From NCBI GenBank assembly GCA_029261305.1, contig JAJDBO010000134.1, positions 1 through 9,048 on the forward strand: a DNA stretch of 9,048 nt, given 5' to 3'. Below, piece by piece: positions 1 to 6,124 of the stretch. The position numbers and the translations under genes were made by a program. This DNA comes from Nitrospirales bacterium. Its GTDB lineage: Bacteria; Nitrospirota; Nitrospiria; Nitrospirales; UBA8639. The notes beneath the pieces were generated by a model, which made no database searches, had not been told where the DNA came from, and saw nothing but the letters and a program-made list of their open reading frames with translations. The first letter of the stretch is position 1, and each line of letters begins with the position of its first letter.

Positions 1-295
1 CATCGGTCATCCATCCTGACCGGCCGTGCGAATCCCATGGCGTCTGTATATCACGGGCCATGGCGACCCAGTTAAATGAAGACTGCGGCAGTTTCCAATT
101 TATTTGGTCGAGGGCCATGATCCGTTGATGTGAAGCCTTGGGTCCAGACATTTCTTTCTTGGCTTCTTGGGGAGTGAAACCAGGTGTGGTCTGCCCATGG
201 GCATGACTGATCAGTACGGCCACCGTCAACAAGATCCACAGGGCCTGCAGCATATAATTAATGACATATTTCGTATGTTGGTCATTGTTCAACAT
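1..295 (-). CDS. Exported protein of unknown function, N-terminal part (cut by left edge)
   Basis: An open minus-strand frame runs from ATG at 293-295 to the window edge without a stop, giving 98 residues of a longer protein. The start is supported by an AAGGGG ribosome-binding sequence at 306-311, 10 nt upstream. The N-terminus looks like a signal peptide: a polar stretch (1-14), a hydrophobic core at about 15-29 (LQALWILLTVAVLIS) and a likely cleavage region around AHG-Q at 32-35. The mature part begins TTPGFTPQEAKKEM and has several tryptophans (W67, W76, W87, W95). I recognise no family. It is the last gene in a row of five on the same strand, 131 bp after the HAD phosphatase gene. Periplasmic or secreted location is inferred from the signal peptide. 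A second ATG at residue 15 is possible but has no ribosome-binding site. Confidence 0.65.
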   Translation of the reverse strand, partial: MLNNDQHTKYVINYMLQALWILLTVAVLISHAHGQTTPGFTPQEAKKEMSGPKASHQRIMALDQINWKLPQSSFNWVAMARDIQTPWDSHGRSGWMTD

Positions 296-426
296 TAGTA
301 GATATCCCCTTCCGGCCAGAAGTTTACCTTCTTTAATCAGCTTAACTCCCCTGGGAAGACCTACGCAACGAAGAAACTGAAGGGGAAAAAATGGCTATTT
401 GCTCCTGGCGTTTCACTTCCCAAACA

Positions 427-1305
427 TTAGGGAGGAGGCGCGGGAACACGAGTCCCTTCAATGGCCTGACGTCGTCGTTCTACCATGCCATCGGCTAGTT
501 CGGTGAGGTGTTGTTCGAGGATGAGGCGAAGCTGGCTGCCGGTTTGATAATCCGCTGGAGCCATGAAATGCACGCGATCGGCATGCCGGGTGAGATCGTA
601 ACACTTTTTAAATGACTTTCTCGTGGTGTCGTTGGGATTGTACACTGCCACAGCTAACCCACCATTTTTTTTGATGACGGTAAAACACGGCACATCCGTT
701 GGACCATCCCCCACATATATCATATGACGAAACGGCACTCGTCGAGCTTCTTCCGGCATATGATCATTGACATCCTGCTCTAGATTCAGCAGTCCCTTAT
801 TCACCCGGAACAGGAACTGTGTTTTTTGGGTGTGACTGATCGTGCGCTTGGGAAAATGAATATGGCCTTGGTCTTCATCAAATTCGCACCCAAAAATAGC
901 TTTGACCTTTTGGGCGATGTGACTGCCATCTAAAATGGCTTTCAGGCCTGACGTCACGACATAATGTTCAAGATGAATATCCCATTCTGCGTACCGAGGC
1001 TGATGCACGATTGCATTCAGTTCTTCAAAAAAATCTGGCACACCAGGGAAAAACGTGAGATCTGGCCCCATAGCGTGTAAATCCGCATTAGAGAGATTGC
1101 GAATCGCCTCATAGTCCAACATCCGTTTCATGTAGGCGAGTTCTTGATCATACCCGCGTTCTTTAATCAACGCCGTGCAACTTGGCCAAAACTCTGAAGG
1201 GTCGATTCCAGCGTGACGCAGAATCGTGTGGTCCTGCATGTAATGCGGGCTGAGTGTATGATCGAAATCGTACACGATCGCGAGAATGTTTTGCGGTTCA
1301 GACAT
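427..1305 (-). CDS. HAD-superfamily phosphatase (DxDxT type)
   Basis: A 292-residue protein with the HAD phosphatase motifs in order. Motif I is YDFDHTL with nucleophile D13 and acid/base D15. Motif II is VVTSG at 116-120. The motif III lysine is probably K161 in SHTQKTQ. Motif IV is VGDGPTD at 198-204. The residues between motifs I and II (about 20-110) form a helical cap, as in the phosphoserine phosphatase-like branch, so the likely reaction is hydrolysis of a small phosphate monoester in the cytoplasm using Mg2+. The substrate cannot be told from sequence. The C-terminus ends in a basic and proline-rich tail (RVPAPPP). The start ATG at 1303-1305 has no strong ribosome-binding site but puts motif I at the usual distance from the N-terminus. 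It lies 86 bp downstream of the CbbQ-type ATPase gene on the same strand and may be co-transcribed with it. Confidence 0.88.
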   Translation of the reverse strand: MSEPQNILAIVYDFDHTLSPHYMQDHTILRHAGIDPSEFWPSCTALIKERGYDQELAYMKRMLDYEAIRNLSNADLHAMGPDLTFFPGVPDFFEELNAIVHQPRYAEWDIHLEHYVVTSGLKAILDGSHIAQKVKAIFGCEFDEDQGHIHFPKRTISHTQKTQFLFRVNKGLLNLEQDVNDHMPEEARRVPFRHMIYVGDGPTDVPCFTVIKKNGGLAVAVYNPNDTTRKSFKKCYDLTRHADRVHFMAPADYQTGSQLRLILEQHLTELADGMVERRRQAIEGTRVPAPPP

Positions 1306-1391
1306 GGACGTGGTTTAACGGAATGTCATGAATACTCTAATGCGGGAAATCAGAACCCATCACTGTGGTTACGATAGCTTAACAGCGCAAG

Positions 1392-2204
1392 TTAAAAAAT
1401 AGCTTTGACCAATTCCTGAATGCTGCGATGCATGTCAGGATCATCAGTAATGGGCCGAATGATCGCAGCCTCGCAAGCTTTCTCAGATGGGACTCCTTGC
1501 TGGATCAAGGTGCCAGCATAAATTAAGAGTCTCGTACTTACGCCTTCCTCTAGCCCATGATTGCGCAAGTTGCGAACCTTACTGGCAAGTTTGACGAGTT
1601 TTTGCGAGATTTCTGTCGAAACCTTGGCTTCACGCTCGATAATTCTGGTTTCGATTTCAGACGGCGGATAGGTAAACTCAACGGCCATAAATCGCTGCTT
1701 CGTGCTTTGCTTCAATTCCTTTAACACACTTTGATAGCCAGGGTTGTAGGAAATCACCAGCATGAAGTCATCGACCGCCTCGATAATTTGTCCACGTTTT
1801 TCGATGGGCAAAAAGCGACGATCGTCACTCAAGGGATGCACGATCACCGTCGTGTCTTTTCTCGCTTCGACGATCTCATCCAAATAGACGATAGCGCCGT
1901 GTTTCACACCAAGTGTTAACGGCCCATCGACCCACACCGTTTCTTCCCCCTTGAGTAGATACCGGCCAACCAAATCCGACGCCGTCAAATCTTCATGGCA
2001 AGCCACCGTGATGAGTGGACGCCCTAACTTATAGGCCATGTGTTGCACAAACCGAGTTTTGCCACACCCGGTTGGGCCTTTGAGCATCACCGGCATTTTG
2101 GTTTGGGAGGCAATGGTGACCAATCCAATTTCGCCATTGACCTCTTCATAAAACGGCTCTTCGGATAGTCGATATTGTTCGATGTCGAGTTCTTGGCCCT
2201 TCAT
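1392..2204 (-). CDS. CbbQ/NirQ/NorQ-type AAA+ ATPase
   Basis: A MoxR-related AAA+ ATPase of 270 residues from the chosen start. It has Walker A GPTGCGKT (43-50), Walker B IVYLDE (105-110), a sensor-1 asparagine in SYNPG (about 154), an arginine-finger candidate in TKQRF (168-172) and a CbbQ-type C-terminal domain with STRLLIYAG (223-231). Length matches the CbbQ/NorQ family. Known members form hexamers that, with a VWA-domain partner (CbbO, NorD), remodel or activate metalloenzymes such as Rubisco or nitric oxide reductase. No such partner or target is visible in this window. The frame could open at GTG 2216, but ATG at 2202-2204 is preferred: GTGAG sits 7 nt before it and serves as its ribosome-binding site, while the GTG has none. 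A sigma70-like promoter lies at 2257-2285. Confidence 0.9.
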   Translation of the reverse strand: MKGQELDIEQYRLSEEPFYEEVNGEIGLVTIASQTKMPVMLKGPTGCGKTRFVQHMAYKLGRPLITVACHEDLTASDLVGRYLLKGEETVWVDGPLTLGVKHGAIVYLDEIVEARKDTTVIVHPLSDDRRFLPIEKRGQIIEAVDDFMLVISYNPGYQSVLKELKQSTKQRFMAVEFTYPPSEIETRIIEREAKVSTEISQKLVKLASKVRNLRNHGLEEGVSTRLLIYAGTLIQQGVPSEKACEAAIIRPITDDPDMHRSIQELVKAIF

Positions 2205-2256
2205 GACATTTCTCACTTACATCTGAATGTTGCACCGTTGAAAAATAAGAAAGGGC

Positions 2257-2285
2257 ATTATACTGGGGGTTCCAAACATGGACAA
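2257..2285 (-). promoter_or_regulatory. Sigma70-like promoter upstream of the CbbQ-type ATPase gene
   Basis: On the minus strand, TTGTCC (2285-2280, 4 of 6 consensus) is followed by exactly 17 nt and a perfect TATAAT (2262-2257). Transcription would start near 2250 and leave a leader of about 45 nt before the ATPase ATG at 2204. The promoter abuts the stop codon of the upstream DUF2156 gene (2287-2289). It is the best promoter-like match I found in the window; function is inferred. Confidence 0.5.
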
Positions 2286-2286
2286 G

Positions 2287-3249
2287 TCAGGTACCCATGG
2301 TCGCGATGTAATTTGATACCAATCGAGAAGGATGATACGCCCGCTTGGAATGCGCCAGGCTGGAAAGACCAGAATCATCCATCGTATTGATGAATTCATA
2401 ATTCGAACATTCCCGACACAGTTCACGAAACAGATACTGCGCCAACCCCGAAATGACACGATCCGCCACTTCTATTAATACACAGAAGACCTCTGTATTG
2501 CGGGCATAGCCAAAGGTGTAACCAGACACAGTTTCCCCCACCCTCACCACGCGCCCCATGAGACCAAGTTCCTCAGCATGTGCAAACACCTCTTCATGCG
2601 CTCTTCGTGAATCTTCCAACATAGCTTGGCTCCACCACGGAGCGTCACCTTGGTCGCTTGGACCGACTTGTTGCTTTTGCTCAGCCCATTGATCAAACAA
2701 CGCTAGGCAGGCATCCTGGGCAGAAGAGAAATAGGGTTCAAAGATTGGTGTGTGGGATCTGATGAATTGATTACATGCCGCGCGCTGGGATTTATACCGA
2801 TCACCCTTGAGATGCACTAGATCTTCGGTTCGGTAGAGATAGTCCGAATCTTTTGGTCGAAGCTGATACCCTGCGGACTGAAACTCATCCTTCAACTCTT
2901 CGGGAATATTTTCAATTCGAGAGACTAGCGTTCCACCGTTTTGCTCTTTCATAAAGTCAAACACCATCCCCAGGATTTCGGCATAGGACGCGAAGGATAC
3001 TGATGCACCTTCTATCGGAACAGATCTTAATGGGGGAAGCGGGGCATAGATGCCATCCGCATATTCAGCGAATAACACAACCCAACCGTTGGTTAGACTC
3101 AAAAAAAATCGAAACTGATGCCGCCAGATATAATGAGGGGCAAAGGCCAGCATGGACAAAGGGCTCGATTGCAAGACTGGGGTCGCAGAAATGGCCCTTT
3201 CGATTTGAGTTCGATCGCTCAGGGTTAAAGGTTGAAGATCGATTGCCAT
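2287..3249 (-). CDS. DUF2156 / phosphatidylglycerol lysyltransferase C-terminal-like protein (GNAT fold)
   Basis: A 320-residue protein with the DUF2156 pattern. The N-terminal half has SPLSMLAFAPHYIWR (29-43) and IYAPLPP (67-73). The central signature is YLYRTEDLVHLKGDRYKSQR (137-156) followed by N160 and F162. The C-terminal GNAT-like half has GRVVRVGETVSGYTFGYA (232-249), an IEVAD strand (259-263), and the ending INTMDDSGLSSLAHSKRAYHP (287-307). The fold is that of the soluble C-terminal domain of MprF-type aminoacyl-phosphatidylglycerol synthases and FemX-like transferases. There are no membrane helices, so it is a stand-alone cytoplasmic domain and not a complete MprF flippase-synthase. 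Acceptor and donor are unknown; many proteins of this family have no demonstrated activity. It follows the YkgJ-type gene by 45 bp. ATG at 3247-3249 has only a weak AGG ribosome-binding site. Confidence 0.85.
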   Translation of the reverse strand: MAIDLQPLTLSDRTQIERAISATPVLQSSPLSMLAFAPHYIWRHQFRFFLSLTNGWVVLFAEYADGIYAPLPPLRSVPIEGASVSFASYAEILGMVFDFMKEQNGGTLVSRIENIPEELKDEFQSAGYQLRPKDSDYLYRTEDLVHLKGDRYKSQRAACNQFIRSHTPIFEPYFSSAQDACLALFDQWAEQKQQVGPSDQGDAPWWSQAMLEDSRRAHEEVFAHAEELGLMGRVVRVGETVSGYTFGYARNTEVFCVLIEVADRVISGLAQYLFRELCRECSNYEFINTMDDSGLSSLAHSKRAYHPSRLVSNYIATMGT

Positions 3250-3294
3250 AGAAGCCTGGGGAAGAACTAGATCGACCGAAACTGAAAAATGAAT

Positions 3295-3918
3295 TTATTT
3301 TGAAGGTCGTTCGGTAAAAAAATGTTGCGAGAGCACTTCCAATCGGGCAACCACCACAACGTCCTCTTGAAAGGGCGTAATCAATCGAGGGTTTCGGCTG
3401 ACAAATTTTATCACCTGCTCATCGTGCTCAAATCGCTCCAAGATTTGGCCGGCATACGCCTCAGCCTCTGGAATTAACCGAACAACTTTCATGCCTGCTG
3501 ATGCTTCAGTCATCATCCAAGGACATTTCTGATCCCACCCAAGCAACACGTCTTTATGGTCGGAATCCCACATGATGGTAAACGGATAAATCTGGCAATC
3601 CAGGGGCCGCACTTCGTAAATTCGGCAATGCGAGGTTTCTGGATCAAATGCAGGGCATAGGTACCCTTCACCACGAGGATGAGGCACCACTGCAACCTGG
3701 CACCCATTGGGATCAGAAAAATAGACAGGATCCATCCCCCGATTGAGGGCAAAATCAATTTCTTCCTTAGTGAAATATGGACGCAAGAAACTATCCTGTT
3801 CTGGAAACCGGCAACAGACATCACATGCTAGGCAGGTCTGAGAAGGAACCAGTTGCGGGATCTCTCGCGAAGCCATAGGCAGAAGGCGCTCGCGTCGCAT
3901 TTGATTGTCGGAACCCAT
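3295..3918 (-). CDS. YkgJ-family cysteine-cluster protein (CxxCxxCC)
   Basis: A protein of 207 residues from the chosen start. Its hallmark is TCLACDVCCRF, giving CxxCxxCC at C29, C32, C35 and C36. Further cysteines follow at C73, C88 (GYLCPAF), C98 (SHCRIYEVRPLDC), C108 and C132. This is the pattern of the YkgJ/UPF0153 family, thought to bind a zinc ion or an Fe-S cluster; the biochemical role is not established. The start is uncertain. ATG 3918, ATG 3900 and ATG 3876 all lack a ribosome-binding site. A TTG at 3987 has a fair one (GAAGG, 6 nt spacing) and would add 23 residues, but that extension does not look like conserved coding sequence. The gene is first in the minus-strand row and is followed at 45 bp by the DUF2156 gene, which suggests co-transcription. 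Confidence 0.85.
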   Translation of the reverse strand: MGSDNQMRRERLLPMASREIPQLVPSQTCLACDVCCRFPEQDSFLRPYFTKEEIDFALNRGMDPVYFSDPNGCQVAVVPHPRGEGYLCPAFDPETSHCRIYEVRPLDCQIYPFTIMWDSDHKDVLLGWDQKCPWMMTEASAGMKVVRLIPEAEAYAGQILERFEHDEQVIKFVSRNPRLITPFQEDVVVVARLEVLSQHFFTERPSK

Positions 3919-4168
3919 GATGCGAGGAATATTACTCTCGGGGTTCAAGGAAGGGCAACAACCGAGAACCGAATCAATCGAGGACAATACCGGCCTTCAA
4001 CTCAGCCCGAAAAAATCCCACCACCTTGAAGAGCTATCGAGTCGAGCCATCTTGCCCCTCGAGGTTTTTAAGCGCGACATTCTTTCTAGCAGTATTTATT
4101 CGTTTAAGGTCGCACCGAATTATTACGATAGAGCATTATATTTTTACTTAAGGTAAAATTTTCACGAC
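3919..4168. promoter_or_regulatory. AT-rich divergent intergenic region between the YkgJ-type and EAL-HDOD genes
   Basis: This stretch separates two divergent genes and should hold both promoters. The right part (4091-4160) is AT-rich. On the minus strand there is a perfect TATAAT at 4140-4135 for the YkgJ side, but no good -35 at 16-17 nt. On the plus strand TATATT at 4137-4142 could be a -10 for the EAL-HDOD gene, again with a poor -35. The two overlap, so firing may be mutually exclusive or activator-dependent. The leftmost part may be coding if the TTG 3987 start of the YkgJ-type gene is used. Confidence 0.35.
4142..4158. repeat. Small perfect inverted repeat, possible operator
   Basis: TTTTAC (4142-4147) and GTAAAA (4153-4158) form a perfect 6-bp inverted repeat around a 5-nt centre TTAAG. 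It lies 10 bp before the EAL-HDOD start codon and directly beside the overlapping -10-like elements of the divergent region, where a regulator could act on both genes. AT-rich palindromes of this size also arise by chance. Confidence 0.3.
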
Positions 4169-5368
4169 ATGAGCACATTTCTGGCTCGACAGCCTATCCA
4201 CGACCAACATCTCAAGCTCTTTGGGTATGAGTTGTTGTCACGTCCAATCGAGACCAATCCGCAACCCACATTTGACGGCGAGGCTGCGACCGACACCGTC
4301 ATGAAAAAGGCATTTGAAGAAATAGGATTAGATACCCTCGTCGGTCCGAATCGGGCATTTATCAATCTCACCGAAAAGTGGGTCCTCAACGAGCAATGCC
4401 ACACGCTGCCGAAAGATCGCGTCGTGTTAGAGGTATTAGAACATGTTCCGCCAAACCAGGAAGTCATCTCCGCGCTGCGACAACTGCATGATAAAGGCTA
4501 TACCATCGCGCTTGATGATTTTGTGTTTCATGAGAATCAAGTGCCCCTGCTTGAAATCGCGGATATCATCAAAATTGATGTCCTGGATAAGCATCCTGAC
4601 TATATCAAACAGCAGATGGATTTGGTGGCCCCGTTCAAAACCAAATTATTAGCGGAACGGGTAGAGTCCTACGATCTATACGATTCGGCAAAACGGTGGG
4701 GGTTTGATTTATTCCAAGGATACTTTTTCTTCCAGCCGGGGAAAGTGGAAAGCTCCTCACTGCCCTCTAACCAAATGACTACACTGACTCTACTTTCGAA
4801 ACTCCAGGATCCGGATATCGACATTGATGACATCGATCAGATCATCAAACAGGACATGTCATTGAGCTTTAAATTGCTGGACTACGTCAACTCCGCGCAT
4901 TTCAGCCTTCCTCAAAAAGTCGATTCCATTCCGCTGGCCGCTCGCATGGTGGGCCTCAATCAAATAAAAAATTGGACCATCATGCTCTCAATGATCGGTG
5001 TGCCCAATAAACCGTTTGAACTCATTGTCACTTCGATTGTACGTGCGACCATGACAGAACAATTGGCAATCGCGATGGGAGTGGCCGACCACGAACCCTA
5101 TTTTACGATTGGTCTTTTTTCGGTCTTGGATGCTTTATTTGACATGCCCCTGGCAAACATCATCCAGCACGTCCCCCTTTCAGAAGAAAGCCAAAATGCC
5201 TTGGTGTTTCACGAAGGCATGATGGGGGCCGCACTCAAATGTGTGTTGTCCTATGAACGGGGACATTGGGAAGGACTGAACACCCTCTACCTGGATCCCG
5301 TGGACATTCAGCAAGCCTATTTTGATGCCCTCCGCCTCACAGCCAACCTCTGGTCGTTATTCCGTTAG
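4169..5368 (+). CDS. EAL-HDOD signalling protein (YuxH/CdgJ type, cyclic-di-GMP related)
   Basis: A 399-residue protein with an N-terminal EAL domain (about 1-195) and a C-terminal HDOD domain (about 200-399). It opens LARQPIHDQ and GYELLSR, the typical start of this architecture. Residues matching the EAL metal and catalytic positions appear kept: E21 and R25 (ExLxR as ELLSR), N66, E88 or E91, D116-D117, K135 (IKID), E163 (AERVE) and Q183 (QGYFF). The usual DDFG is DDFV here. The HDOD part includes DMSLSFKLLDYVNSAHF (229-245). Some members (Vibrio cholerae CdgJ) are active cyclic-di-GMP phosphodiesterases and others only bind ligand or partner; which applies is not clear. No receiver, PAS or membrane segment is present. 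ATG 4169 fits the family N-terminus, yet no ribosome-binding site lies at normal distance (AAGG is 15 nt away). Confidence 0.92.
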   Translation: MSTFLARQPIHDQHLKLFGYELLSRPIETNPQPTFDGEAATDTVMKKAFEEIGLDTLVGPNRAFINLTEKWVLNEQCHTLPKDRVVLEVLEHVPPNQEVISALRQLHDKGYTIALDDFVFHENQVPLLEIADIIKIDVLDKHPDYIKQQMDLVAPFKTKLLAERVESYDLYDSAKRWGFDLFQGYFFFQPGKVESSSLPSNQMTTLTLLSKLQDPDIDIDDIDQIIKQDMSLSFKLLDYVNSAHFSLPQKVDSIPLAARMVGLNQIKNWTIMLSMIGVPNKPFELIVTSIVRATMTEQLAIAMGVADHEPYFTIGLFSVLDALFDMPLANIIQHVPLSEESQNALVFHEGMMGAALKCVLSYERGHWEGLNTLYLDPVDIQQAYFDALRLTANLWSLFR

Positions 5369-5420
5369 CCTTGATTAAGATTTTTCTAGCACCGTTCGGT
5401 ATTAGGCGACAATAGGAATC
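5369..5420 (+). other. Gap after the EAL-HDOD gene, weak imperfect terminator-like pairing only
   Basis: TAAGATT at 5376-5382, followed by a short T run, can pair with AATCTTA at 5417-5423 across a 34-nt loop. That is too long for a convincing intrinsic terminator. The gene here is convergent with the broken minus-strand frame that ends at 5421. Confidence 0.15.
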
Positions 5421-5793
5421 TTAGCCTTCCGAACATAATACGAAGTTAACATTAATATCTTCGGCGCCATCATTTTTCTGTACTTCTTGGACACTCCAAA
5501 GGGGATGGCGGATGGTTTGTAACTTTGGCGCAACGGTCAATTCCATCCGTACTTGCCAATCAACGCGTTGCGGAATGCCAAAGCGTAGTAGCCCCATCGG
5601 GGTGGTCCCATTCCAAGGCTCGACGCACATCGCCACGCCGCAGTTGACCAAGCGGATCAGCCCCGAACTCCCCTTCTTCAATGAAAGTCCGAGGTATTCC
5701 AAATTGGGTCAGCACCAATTGCCGCACCCGATCAAAGGTGAGAAGAAGGCGGGAAATAGAAGGAATGGTGAGTTTAGCCAGACCTGTTTTCAT
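5421..5793 (-). pseudogene. Probable frameshifted remnant of a small gene of unknown function
   Basis: Two overlapping minus-strand frames read as parts of one protein. Frame A runs from ATG 5793 to TGA 5560 (77 residues: MKTGLAKLTIPSISRLLLTF, then FDRVRQLVLTQFGIPRTF, ending ATTLWHSATR). Frame B is open from about 5699 and ends at TAA 5421 with VDWQVRMELTVAPKLQ and HPLWSVQEVQK. Frame B has no ATG near its 5' end, only a TTG, and frame A ends abruptly. Skipping one base near 5560-5580 would join ATTLWHSATR to VDWQVRMEL into one protein of about 124 residues. A weak GAG lies 9 nt before the ATG. I recognise no family. Alternatives are a sequencing or assembly error, or a programmed frameshift, though no slippery site is evident. 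An overlapping plus-strand frame (5512-5865) looks like a shadow. Confidence 0.35.
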
Positions 5794-6124
5794 CAGAATC
5801 GGCTCTGGAATATCCCTTATTCTTTAGGGACCGCATGGGGCTGTTTGGCACAGACGCTATTGTAATCTTTTTCCACCTCATAAATCAGTTTAGAACTTCA
5901 CACTTTTCCACCTGGTATCTTATGGCCCACTTTTGCCTTTTTCCCACCAAAACCATCCCTTGTCTACCCAAAAGGGCACATGGTACGATCTTTTTTCATG
6001 CTTGGGACTAAAAGATCCAATAAAAAATACCTGGAACAGACTAGCCTTCGCCAGAAATGACTGGCGTTTGAAAATCACCGCTTCTGGCTGGACCTCATAA
6101 GGACTCGACCTCACCGATCGCATC
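5794..6124. other. Intergenic region upstream of the ATP-grasp gene, no intact gene seen
   Basis: About 330 bp without a convincing gene. On the minus strand a short frame open at 5817-5897 ends HAVPKE and has no start codon; it may be debris of the neighbouring broken gene. The inverted repeat at 5987-6017 is the only clear structure. The plus-strand promoter of the ATP-grasp gene should lie here. TTGGGA near 6002 is -35-like, but I see no matching -10 at good spacing. An AAGGA at about 6100 is too far (20 nt) from the annotated ATG to be its ribosome-binding site. Confidence 0.4.
5987..6017. repeat. 8-bp perfect inverted repeat upstream of the ATP-grasp gene
   Basis: GATCTTTT (5987-5994) and AAAAGATC (6010-6017) are perfect inverted arms around a 15-nt spacer, about 110 bp before the ATP-grasp start. 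It could be a regulator site or a weak RNA hairpin; no U-tract follows, so it is not an intrinsic terminator on the plus strand. Confidence 0.3.

Noticed and set aside
1306..1391. Promoter in the gap before the HAD phosphatase gene
   Set aside because: Searched on the minus strand; only weak TATTCA-like elements without a matching -35.
2217..2459. Minus-strand 80-residue open frame overlapping the DUF2156 gene
   Set aside because: It lies in another frame over the conserved C-terminal end of the DUF2156 protein and shows no recognisable protein pattern.
5366..5428. Direct repeat TTAGCCTT at 5366-5373 and 5421-5428, possible attachment or target-site duplication
   Set aside because: Only 8 bp, with one copy overlapping a stop codon and nothing mobile between the copies; likely chance.
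5813..5830. TCCCT/AGGGA short inverted repeat as a terminator
   Set aside because: Five-base arms with an 8-nt loop and no T run on either strand.
5512..5865. Plus-strand 117-residue open frame
   Set aside because: Composition is rich in P, S, R and C with no domain pattern, and it lies opposite the more protein-like minus-strand frames; no ribosome-binding site was seen.
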